A stretch of DNA of 11,209 nucleotides, taken from NCBI GenBank assembly GCA_035655355.1, contig DASRUQ010000004.1, positions 1-11,209 on the forward strand, written 5' to 3'. Under the pieces are notes generated by a model. That model worked only from the letters and a program-made list of their open reading frames with translations, searched no databases and was not told the DNA's origin. This DNA is from 2-12-FULL-43-11 sp035655355. GTDB taxonomy: Bacteria; Patescibacteriota; Minisyncoccia; UBA6257; Colwellbacteraceae. The position numbers were made by a program, and so were the translations under genes. Every line of letters starts with the position of its first letter. Within the stretch, counting starts at the first letter, position 1. Positions 1 to 5,783 of this stretch are shown piece by piece.

Positions 1-896
1 CCGCTAAAGAGAAAGAAACTGTAGCTGACAAACAAGTATTCGCGGCAATAGGACAAGTAAAACTAATGGAAACATATTCCAGACTTTTTGGCCTCCGAGG
101 ATACCTGTGCGCCCAAGTGCTTGTCACCAAGGAAGACTTCAGAGACCGCGGCCATTACCAGAATATGCGCAATTGTTTCCTTAATCTCCTCCGTGATGGC
201 GTCATGCCGATTGTTAATGAAAATGATGTCGTAGCCATTAAAGAACTCGTCTTCACGGATAACGACGAGCTCGCCGGACTCGTTGCCTCGCAGCTTGAAG
301 CCGACGCCGTCATTATCCTTACCAGCGTTCCTGGAGTATTGGATGGTAATCCGTCTGACCCGTCCTCAAAACTTATTCCACAAATTGATTTTAAAAACAT
401 CACCTCAATCCAGAAGCACGTCACCCAAAGCAAGACTACTATTGGCCGTGGCGGTATGACGACTAAACTATCTGTGGCTAAAAAACTAATCTCTTCCGGC
501 ATTGCGGTCTACATTGCTCACGGGAGAAAGAAAAATATCTTAGAAGATATCGTTAGCGGTAAGGCAGTAGGCACAAAGTTTGTCCCTGGAAGAAATACCA
601 GCGGCGTTAAACGGCGCTTGGCCTACTCGGAAGGTTTAACTATGGGCAGTCTGACGGTTAATAAATGCGCCGGCGATATGCTGATAGCCAAAGAAAGAAC
701 TATGAGCTTGTTGCCTGTCGGCATCACGAAAGTTGAAGGAGATTTCCATAAAGGAGATGTGATAGAAATTAAGAATAATAAGCATAAGAAAATAGGGTTT
801 GGGGTAAGCGCTTACGACTCCGATAAAATAAAAACAATGCTGGGGCAAAAAGGAGGCAGGCCCGTTGTTCACTACGACTATATGTTTATTGAATAA
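1..896 (+). CDS. proB: Glutamate 5-kinase (ProB), C-terminal part, 5' end outside window
   Basis: This enzyme phosphorylates L-glutamate to glutamyl-5-phosphate, the first step of proline synthesis in the cytoplasm. The frame is open from base 3, with no stop before the first internal ATG at 66. The residues before that ATG (KQVFAAIGQVKLMETY) match the conserved ProB stretch around 'AAVGQ..LM', so the gene starts upstream of the window. About 297 residues are visible. The amino-acid kinase domain shows NENDVVA, FTDNDELAGLVA, a 'LTSVPGVLDGNP' loop and the 'GRGGMTTKL..AK' motif. After about 190 visible residues comes a PUA domain, starting near GSLTVNKCAGDML and containing SLLPVGITKVEGDF. The PUA domain is usual in bacterial ProB. 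The usual partner proA is not downstream: the next gene is convergent, so proA must lie upstream or elsewhere. The assignment is secure. Confidence 0.95.
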   Translation, partial: AKEKETVADKQVFAAIGQVKLMETYSRLFGLRGYLCAQVLVTKEDFRDRGHYQNMRNCFLNLLRDGVMPIVNENDVVAIKELVFTDNDELAGLVASQLEADAVIILTSVPGVLDGNPSDPSSKLIPQIDFKNITSIQKHVTQSKTTIGRGGMTTKLSVAKKLISSGIAVYIAHGRKKNILEDIVSGKAVGTKFVPGRNTSGVKRRLAYSEGLTMGSLTVNKCAGDMLIAKERTMSLLPVGITKVEGDFHKGDVIEIKNNKHKKIGFGVSAYDSDKIKTMLGQKGGRPVVHYDYMFIE

Positions 897-916
897 AGGC
901 CTCGGTCAAAACCTTT

Positions 917-1813
917 TTAAAAAATCACCCCTAAAATAAGGACAACCCCAACCAATGTCTGGGTAAGAATAGTTAGCTTAGATGACTCCATTAGTTTTTT
1001 CTTATCGGTGTAATGATTTCTTAGGATACGTCCGGCCTTAAATGGCAGTAAGATTAACGCCCACGCCAGTAAAGCAACTAGCCCCATATAACCCATGGCG
1101 ACATTCAGCGCTATGGATAAAAAGGCCAGAGCAACAATCAAATAATACAGCCGGTATGCCTGTTTAGGCCCAGTGAGATTTACCCAGGTAAATTTCCCCG
1201 ATTTCTCGTCAGTTTGATAATCAGGAATCTCGTTGGCGAACAATATCGCGGCAGTCAATAATCCAAAGGGCAGAGAAACTATAAACCCTTGTAAGGTAGG
1301 AAATATCTGGGTCTGAATAAAATAACCTCCCATCACTAACGCCGGGCCAAAAAGCAAAAAGACCATTAACTCTCCCATATAGTGGTAGGCAAAGTGGATT
1401 GGCTGCAAAGAATAAAATGCCGCCAAAACAACAATCAATAGATAAATATCTATTATAAAAATACTTTTCAAAAAAGCCGCCAGCAAGAGAACACAGCCAG
1501 TAGCCAGAGCAAAACAGACTAATGAGGCCCGCAGATAAAATTTCTCGGAAAACACTCCCTGCTGTATCAACTTTGAACCGCCGAAATAATTATAATAATT
1601 CTTATCCTGCCAATCCGCGCCGCTTTTAGAATCCGCGTAATCATTCATCAGATTAGCGCTTAAATGCGTAAAAATCACCGCGCCTAACCCAAGTAAAAAA
1701 TTAAGCGAATTGAATTGAGTTCCGAGAATAAGCGAGCCCGCGATAAACGGCAGAATACTGGCAATGGAGAAAGGCAACCTCAGCGCTCGAATAAGATTTT
1801 CAGTTTTTGCCAT
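917..1813 (-). CDS. UbiA/MenA-family membrane prenyltransferase
   Basis: This is an integral-membrane prenyltransferase of 298 residues that moves a polyprenyl chain from its diphosphate onto an acceptor. The first Asp-rich motif is N57-D58-Y-A-D61-S-K-S-G65-A-D67, the NDxxDxxxGxD form typical of MenA-like proteins. The second is N194-EIP-D198-YQT-D202, matching NxxxDxxxD. FGGSKLIQQGVFS (77-89) resembles the GGS...GLLS segment of MenA homologues. Eight or nine hydrophobic helices are evident, at about 15-32, 38-55, 95-113, 117-137, 148-165, 176-192, 222-240, 242-257 and 282-298. No Shine-Dalgarno site precedes the ATG. The gene is divergent from a prenyl diphosphate synthase 42 bp away, which could supply its donor. 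No other quinone genes are visible, so the acceptor (naphthoate, another quinone precursor, or a lipid or glycan) is unknown and I give no menA symbol. Confidence 0.85.
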   Translation of the reverse strand: MAKTENLIRALRLPFSIASILPFIAGSLILGTQFNSLNFLLGLGAVIFTHLSANLMNDYADSKSGADWQDKNYYNYFGGSKLIQQGVFSEKFYLRASLVCFALATGCVLLLAAFLKSIFIIDIYLLIVVLAAFYSLQPIHFAYHYMGELMVFLLFGPALVMGGYFIQTQIFPTLQGFIVSLPFGLLTAAILFANEIPDYQTDEKSGKFTWVNLTGPKQAYRLYYLIVALAFLSIALNVAMGYMGLVALLAWALILLPFKAGRILRNHYTDKKKLMESSKLTILTQTLVGVVLILGVIF

Positions 1814-1820
1814 ATTATAA

Positions 1821-1849
1821 TTGATTCAGCTCTGCCTATACGTTAACAT
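1821..1849 (+). promoter_or_regulatory. Candidate promoter of the prenyl synthase gene, placed for a leaderless mRNA
   Basis: A -35-like TTGATT (1821-1826) is followed after exactly 17 bp by a -10-like TAACAT (1844-1849), each matching consensus at 4 of 6 bases. Transcription would begin about 7 bp past the -10, which is the A of the ATG at 1856. No Shine-Dalgarno site lies upstream of that ATG. A leaderless transcript is inferred. A weak opposing minus-strand pair (TATAGG over 1835-1840, TTTAAC over 1858-1863, 17 bp apart) might serve the divergent prenyltransferase. Confidence 0.45.
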
Positions 1850-1862
1850 AAAATCATGTTAA
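1843..1862. repeat. Inverted repeat spanning the -10 and the start codon of the prenyl synthase gene
   Basis: TTAACAT (1843-1849) and ATGTTAA (1856-1862) are perfect 7-bp arms separated by AAAATC. The right arm includes the ATG. If transcription starts at the ATG, only one arm is in the RNA and the repeat would have to act as DNA, for example as an operator. If transcription starts further upstream, it could form a weak A/U-rich hairpin over the start codon. A chance origin is possible. Confidence 0.35.
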
Positions 1863-2896
1863 ATAAAATAAAAAATACGCTGGAAACCAAGCTGGTCGGT
1901 TATCTTGATGACCTTGATAAAAAATACTCTTTAAAAGAAATTTCACCGATCTTATTCAAGCACATCCGAGAGTTTGCCTTAAGAAAAGGCAAGCGGGTGC
2001 GCCCCACTCTTTTTATTATTGGTTACCTCGGCTTTGCTAAAAAACCCATTGCCGGCTTATATACCAGCGCCCTTTCTCTGGAATTGCTGCACGATTTTAT
2101 GCTGGTTCACGACGACATTATTGATAAATCCGACCTGAGAAGGGATAAACCGACGATGCATATTCTACTCGGCCGTTATCTTAAAGGTTCAAAGAACATT
2201 AAAACTTCAGGGCAGGATTTGGCAATTATAATAGGAGATGTAATGTATGCCATGGCACTGGAGAGTTTTCTGGCAATCAAAGAAAGCCCGAGCCATAAGG
2301 AGAAGGCACTGAGAAAACTTTTTCAAGTCGCGATGTACACCGGCAGCGGAGAATTTATCGAGATTTTATACGGAGCAAGGGATATCTCTAAAATATCACA
2401 GGAAAATATATATAAGGTCTACGATTTAAAAACCGCTTACTACACTTTTGGATTCCCCTTAACTATGGGCGCGGTGTTGGCCGGGGCCAAGGAACCGGAA
2501 ATCAGGAAACTTTTTAAGTATGGAGTATATTTGGGCCGGGCCTTCCAGATAAAAGACGATATCCTTGGAATGTTCAGCGAAGAAAAGGAAATCGGCAAAT
2601 CTATCCTCTGCGACTTGCAGGAAGCTAAGAAAACCCTCCTGGTCTGGCGGGCTTATAGAAAAGCCACTCCCCGGCAAAAATCAGCGATTAAGGTTATATT
2701 AAACAAAAAGAAGATCACCAAACAAGACTTATTAAAAATGCGCCGGATTGTTAAAGAAACCGGATCTTTGGATTACGCTAAAAAAGAAGTCCTGGCCCTA
2801 ATCAAACGAGCCCAAGCCGCGTTAGAATCTTCTCAAATTTCCCCCAAATACAAAAACCTCCTGAACAAATACTGTCAGGAAATTCTTGATTTATAA
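1856..2896 (+). CDS. Trans-isoprenyl diphosphate synthase, probably GGPP synthase-like
   Basis: This 346-residue all-alpha cytosolic enzyme condenses isopentenyl diphosphate with allylic diphosphates. Conserved parts are G45-K46-R-V-R49-P (substrate binding), the first Asp-rich motif D86-D87-I-I-D90 followed by R95-R96-D-K-P-T, K192-T193, the second Asp-rich motif D234-D235-I-L-G238, and GKS...D..EAKKT (247-260). The fifth residue before the first Asp motif is F81, within HDFMLVHDD. An aromatic residue there marks type I (archaeal-type) GGPP synthases, so a C20 product is the best guess. Residue 97 is Asp where the family usually has Gly (RRGxPT). The last Asp of motif two is replaced by Gly, as in some actinobacterial synthases. 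The ATG has no ribosome binding site and sits at the predicted transcription start. The neighbour is a divergent UbiA-type prenyltransferase, a plausible user of the product. Confidence 0.88.
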   Translation: MLNKIKNTLETKLVGYLDDLDKKYSLKEISPILFKHIREFALRKGKRVRPTLFIIGYLGFAKKPIAGLYTSALSLELLHDFMLVHDDIIDKSDLRRDKPTMHILLGRYLKGSKNIKTSGQDLAIIIGDVMYAMALESFLAIKESPSHKEKALRKLFQVAMYTGSGEFIEILYGARDISKISQENIYKVYDLKTAYYTFGFPLTMGAVLAGAKEPEIRKLFKYGVYLGRAFQIKDDILGMFSEEKEIGKSILCDLQEAKKTLLVWRAYRKATPRQKSAIKVILNKKKITKQDLLKMRRIVKETGSLDYAKKEVLALIKRAQAALESSQISPKYKNLLNKYCQEILDL

Positions 2897-2975
2897 ATTA
2901 TCCAAACCTACTTTTACTTTCCCAGATAAATAAAATTTTGTTCCCTGGTTTTCATACCCAAAAACCACTCCCCTA

Positions 2976-3003
2976 TTGCAGACCACCGAAGAAACCCTAT
3001 AAT
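2976..3003 (+). promoter_or_regulatory. Candidate promoter of the RNase R-family gene
   Basis: A perfect -10 hexamer TATAAT (2998-3003) lies 16 bp after TTGCAG (2976-2981), which keeps the TTG of the -35. Transcription would start near 3010, giving a leader of about 56 nt to the ATG at 3066. The rest of the 2897-3053 gap shows no gene. A 4-bp CCAG/CTGG pair followed by TTTT near 2931-2951 is too weak to call a terminator for the prenyl synthase gene. Confidence 0.6.
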
Positions 3004-3030
3004 GGTTCGTATACTTTTAGATAACCTCAA

Positions 3031-3055
3031 ACTCTATTGACGCAGTCAATGGAGT
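3031..3055 (+). promoter_or_regulatory. Leader stem-loop sequestering the GGAG ribosome binding site of the RNase R-family gene
   Basis: The arms ACTCTATTGAC (3031-3041) and GTCAATGGAGT (3045-3055) pair over 11 consecutive positions, ten Watson-Crick and one G-U (3035 with 3051), around a GCA loop. The 3' arm contains the only Shine-Dalgarno-like sequence, GGAG (3051-3054), and most of the alternative GTG start (3054-3056). No T-tract follows, so it is not terminator-like. A role in translational control of the nuclease is inferred. Confidence 0.55.
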
Positions 3056-3065
3056 GACCAGAACA

Positions 3066-5021
3066 ATGGAAAAAGACTTGCCTGCGCCAGCAGGAGACAA
3101 AAAATCTATTATTAAGGGGATAATAAGCCTGACCTCAAAAGCCACAGGCTATGTTACGACCCCAGAATTTACGGAAGATATCAAAATAGAGCGGGAGTTC
3201 CTGAACACCGCCCTTAATTACGATGAAGTAGAGGTTTCTTTATTCCCCCAGGCAGAAGGAGAAAAACTGAGCGGCGAAGTCATAAAAATTCTGCATAGAG
3301 AGAAAACCGAATTCGTCGGCACGGTAGACAAGAGGCCGGGCAGCGCTGTCTGTTTTGTTGTCACCGACGACAGTAAAATGTACAGCGATATCTTTATTCC
3401 TTTTACCGGATCCAAAAACCTTCAGAACAATTTAAAGGTCCTGGTAAAGATTGAAAAGTGGGATGACCCCAAAAAGAATCCGGAAGGCACGGTTTTAAAG
3501 GTGCTGGGCGAAAAGGGAGACAATAACGTAGAAATGGAAGCTATCGTGCTTGAACGCGGCTTCCAGATGAAGTTCCCTCCTAAGGTTGAACAAGAAGCGG
3601 AAACTTTGGGAAAGAAATCCAAGCCTATACCCGCCAAAGACATTGAGGAACGTAGAGACTTCAGAGACGTCACTACTTTTACTATTGACCCCGAAGACGC
3701 CAAAGATTTTGACGACGCCATCTCTTTCAAGAAGATATCCGACAACTTGTTCGAAATAGGAGTCCATATCGCCGATGTCTCGCATTACATAAGAGAAGGC
3801 AGCCAGCTGGATAAAGAAGCGCTACACAGAGGAGTATCTATTTACCTCGTAGACAGAACTGTTCCGATGTTGCCTGAAATTTTATCCAATGACATCTGCA
3901 GTCTCAACCCGAAAGAGGATAAATTAACCTTTGCTACCGTCTTAACCGTTTCTGGGAATGGCGATATTCAAAAAGTTTGGTTTGGCCGGACAGTTATAAA
4001 TTCAAACAAAAGATTTATCTACGAAGAAGCCCAGAAAATTCTGGACGATAAAAAAGGTGAATATTACACAGAGCTGGACTCCCTGAACAAACTGGCAAAG
4101 ATATTTAAAGGAAAGAGGATGGGAACTGGCGCCTTGGATTTTGAGAAAGACGAAATTAAGTTCAAGTTGGACGCCAAAGGCAGGCCAATAGATATAATTG
4201 AGAAACAGAGACTGGATATCCACAAGCTCGTGGAAGAATTTATGGTCTTGGCTAATAAAGAGGTAGCTACTTACCTGAGTAACGAAGTTAAAAGGATAAA
4301 TAAGGGCGCTTCTATCTACCGTATTCACGACACGCCCAAGAAGAAATCCATGGAAGAATTACTGGCTTTCGTGAGAATGCTAGGCCACGAAATAGAAGCT
4401 AAAGAAAGTAAAGTAACTTCAACAGAATTAAATAATCTTTTTAAAAAGATCAAGGGCAAGCCGGAAGAGTCTCTCATTAAGACCGTAGCCATGCGATCCA
4501 TGGCCAAAGCAATATATTCCACGGATAACATCGGGCACTACGGACTGGCCCTCCAGAATTATACTCACTTCACCTCCCCTATCAGAAGATATGCCGACCT
4601 GATGGTTCATAGAGTTCTGGAAAAACACCTGAAGGGCGGCCATCTGACAAACGACGAAGTGGAGTGGTACCGCAGCTCCGCCATAAAACTGTCGGACCGT
4701 GAGGGCGATGCCACCGATGCCGAAAGGTCTTCTGTCTCTTATAAGCAGGTTGAATATATGATGGAACGTATTGGCAACATTTATACGGGGGTAATCTCCG
4801 GCATAACCAACTGGGGGATATATGTAGAAGAGTCAAAAACCAAATCCAGCGGTATGGTGAAGTTTAAAGATATGAAAGATGATTTTTATGTCTTAAATAA
4901 AGAGACTTATTCTCTTATTGGGGAAAGAACCAAGAAAAAATATACGATTGGAGACGAGGTTAAGATAAAAGTTGTTGCTGGAGACTTGGAGCGAAAGACG
5001 CTAGACTACATATTTGTTTAG
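3066..5021 (+). CDS. rnr: Ribonuclease R (RNB/RNase II family 3'-5' exoribonuclease)
   Basis: This cytoplasmic processive exoribonuclease degrades RNA 3'-5', and family members help with mRNA decay and rRNA quality control. From the ATG at 3066 the protein has 651 residues. The residue numbers here count from the in-frame GTG at 3054, four codons earlier. Cold-shock-like OB folds occupy about 28-160. The RNB domain starts near 203 and holds the four catalytic aspartates D212, D218, D220 and D221 in IDPEDAKDFDD, with the same spacing as D201/D207/D209/D210 of RNase II. HFTSPIRRYADLMVHR (505-520) is the conserved late RNB motif. An S1 domain begins near 573 (IGNIYTGVISGITNWGIYVEE). The N-terminal helix-turn-helix and the Lys-rich tail of E. 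coli RNase R are missing, so it is shorter than the roughly 800-residue form. ATG 3066 is preferred because GGAG lies 11 nt upstream of it, whereas the same GGAG overlaps the GTG. The gene has its own promoter and a start-region hairpin. Confidence 0.93.
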   Translation: MEKDLPAPAGDKKSIIKGIISLTSKATGYVTTPEFTEDIKIEREFLNTALNYDEVEVSLFPQAEGEKLSGEVIKILHREKTEFVGTVDKRPGSAVCFVVTDDSKMYSDIFIPFTGSKNLQNNLKVLVKIEKWDDPKKNPEGTVLKVLGEKGDNNVEMEAIVLERGFQMKFPPKVEQEAETLGKKSKPIPAKDIEERRDFRDVTTFTIDPEDAKDFDDAISFKKISDNLFEIGVHIADVSHYIREGSQLDKEALHRGVSIYLVDRTVPMLPEILSNDICSLNPKEDKLTFATVLTVSGNGDIQKVWFGRTVINSNKRFIYEEAQKILDDKKGEYYTELDSLNKLAKIFKGKRMGTGALDFEKDEIKFKLDAKGRPIDIIEKQRLDIHKLVEEFMVLANKEVATYLSNEVKRINKGASIYRIHDTPKKKSMEELLAFVRMLGHEIEAKESKVTSTELNNLFKKIKGKPEESLIKTVAMRSMAKAIYSTDNIGHYGLALQNYTHFTSPIRRYADLMVHRVLEKHLKGGHLTNDEVEWYRSSAIKLSDREGDATDAERSSVSYKQVEYMMERIGNIYTGVISGITNWGIYVEESKTKSSGMVKFKDMKDDFYVLNKETYSLIGERTKKKYTIGDEVKIKVVAGDLERKTLDYIFV

Positions 5022-5051
5022 GGAGCCTAACAAAGAAAATGAGCTTGAAAG

Positions 5052-5060
5052 TGATATAAT
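5052..5060 (+). promoter_or_regulatory. Extended -10 promoter upstream of the DUF378 gene
   Basis: TGATATAAT is a perfect extended -10 (TGn-TATAAT) with no recognisable -35, which extended -10 promoters can do without. Transcription would start near 5067 and leave a leader of about 37 nt. That leader contains a small GCGG (5067-5070)/CCGC (5081-5084) pair and no Shine-Dalgarno site before the ATG at 5104. A second -10-like CATAAT (5090-5095) could give a nearly leaderless transcript. Confidence 0.55.
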
Positions 5061-5103
5061 AAAGAGGCGGTTTGGTCGGGCCGCTGTAACATAATTTTTA
5101 ATA

Positions 5104-5325
5104 ATGAAAAATCTTCACTCAATCGCATTTATTTTAGTCGTAGTGGGCGCCATCAATTGGGGCCTGGTAGGTTTGGGCTGGCTTATGGGCGGCTCTGACT
5201 GGAATTTAGTCAACCTGGTTCTGGGCTCATGGATGCAGCTTGAAGCAATCGTCTATGTCTTAGTCGGCGCTTCGGGAGTTTACCTGGTAGCCACCCACAA
5301 GCAAACTTGCAGAGACTGCAATTAA
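5104..5325 (+). CDS. DUF378-family small membrane protein
   Basis: This 73-residue inner-membrane protein of unknown function belongs to the DUF378 (YuzA-like) family. The diagnostic segment is VGAINWGLVGLGW (14-26), followed by NLVNLVLG (34-41) and a second hydrophobic segment LEAIVYVLVGASGVYLV (46-62). It has two transmembrane helices and no signal peptide cleavage site. It ends in a C69-R-D-C72 pair, which could bind a metal or form a disulfide. It stands alone between the exoribonuclease gene and the zinc-ribbon gene, with its own extended -10 promoter upstream and palindromic DNA directly after its stop. Family membership is clear, but the function is not known and none is proposed. Confidence 0.85.
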   Translation: MKNLHSIAFILVVVGAINWGLVGLGWLMGGSDWNLVNLVLGSWMQLEAIVYVLVGASGVYLVATHKQTCRDCN

Positions 5326-5326
5326 A

Positions 5327-5338
5327 CCGCTTAAGCGG
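5327..5338. repeat. Perfect 12-bp palindrome just after the DUF378 stop codon
   Basis: CCGCTTAAGCGG is its own reverse complement and begins one base after the TAA (5323-5325). In RNA it would form a 4-bp GC stem with a TTAA loop. It precedes a larger inverted repeat at 5345-5378. It may be part of a composite transcript end or a protein-binding site. Confidence 0.5.
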
Positions 5339-5344
5339 CGTTGG

Positions 5345-5378
5345 ATATAAACCCTGGTTTTAGGCTGGGGGTTTATAT
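5345..5378 (+). terminator. 10-bp inverted repeat, terminator-like or operator, between the DUF378 and zinc-ribbon genes
   Basis: ATATAAACCC (5345-5354) and GGGTTTATAT (5369-5378) are perfect 10-bp arms with a 14-nt loop. Only TTG follows, so the T-tract needed for a strong Rho-independent terminator is poor. The structure stops four bases before the extended -10 element of the next gene, so an operator role or a transcription barrier is as likely as termination of the DUF378 transcript. Confidence 0.4.
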
Positions 5379-5381
5379 TTG

Positions 5382-5390
5382 TGCTAGAAT
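5382..5390 (+). promoter_or_regulatory. Extended -10 promoter of the zinc-ribbon/obg/ABC-F operon, near-leaderless
   Basis: TGCTAGAAT fits TGn-TAGAAT, five of six bases of the -10 consensus plus the upstream TG. The -35 position is taken up by the 5345-5378 inverted repeat and holds no -35 hexamer. A start about 7 bp downstream would fall near 5397, only 2-3 nt before the ATG at 5400, and no Shine-Dalgarno site exists. Confidence 0.5.
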
Positions 5391-5399
5391 AACAGAAAT

Positions 5400-5738
5400 A
5401 TGGATTTAACTTGTAAGCGCTGCGGACAACCTATCCAAGAAAGTTTCTATTTCTGCCCTAATTGCGGCAAAAAAATAAAAGAGCCTCCTCCGTCCACTTC
5501 CATTGCCGCTCAAACAGTTGTTTACCTGGTAAGCTTCTTTTTCCCTCCTCTCGGCCTTATCTACGCCTATAGATATTCCCGCCATGGAGGCAGCAAAGAA
5601 AGGTATATTGCTGTCGCGGCCGTAGTTATAACTTGTCTCATTATTTATCTTCAGTACACTCTTTTAACCAAAGTTTGGGAAAACGTTTCCCAAACCCTGA
5701 AAGCTCTTGATGTCTCCTCGTCTATCGGCAGTTTCTAG
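5400..5738 (+). CDS. Zinc-ribbon membrane protein of unknown function
   Basis: This 112-residue protein begins with a zinc ribbon whose four cysteines are C5-x2-C8 and C19-x2-C22, spaced as in the widespread zinc-ribbon domains of membrane-anchored bacterial proteins. A Pro-rich linker (PPPSTS, 29-34) leads to a hydrophobic helix at about 36-57 and, after a short basic hairpin (YSRHGGSKERY), a second at about 69-90. The last 20 residues are polar. The Cys ribbon probably faces the cytoplasm. The gene lies 39 bp upstream of obg on the same strand, so the two are probably co-transcribed. The ATG sits almost at the predicted transcription start. I recognise the architecture but not a specific function. 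Confidence 0.75.
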   Translation: MDLTCKRCGQPIQESFYFCPNCGKKIKEPPPSTSIAAQTVVYLVSFFFPPLGLIYAYRYSRHGGSKERYIAVAAVVITCLIIYLQYTLLTKVWENVSQTLKALDVSSSIGSF

Positions 5739-5754
5739 CAATTTAGGGCTTTTT

Positions 5755-5783
5755 TAGTGTAAGCTGTCTGCGAGCTTATGCTA
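5755..5783 (+). promoter_or_regulatory. Stem-loop enclosing the obg start codon
   Basis: TAGTGTAAGCT (5755-5765) can pair with AGCTTATGCTA (5773-5783) over 11 positions around a 7-nt loop (GTCTGCG). Nine pairs are Watson-Crick and two adjacent pairs are G-U (5758 with 5780, 5759 with 5779). The ATG of obg (5778-5780) lies inside the 3' arm, and its last two bases form the G-U pairs. The fold would limit initiation on obg unless it is opened by translation or another factor. Function is inferred. Confidence 0.45.

Noticed and set aside
895..916. AAAGG...CCTTT pair with a T-rich stretch between proB and the convergent prenyltransferase
   Set aside because: A 5-bp stem with a loop of more than 10 nt is too weak to call a terminator.
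1814..1819. Perfect TATAAT on the minus strand directly abutting the prenyltransferase ATG
   Set aside because: A -10 there would start transcription inside the gene, past the only suitable start codon. It is probably chance in A/T-rich DNA.
5094..5112. ATTTTT/AAAAAT pair with the DUF378 start codon in its loop
   Set aside because: A 6-bp all-A/U stem is not stable enough to be set beside the rnr and obg structures.
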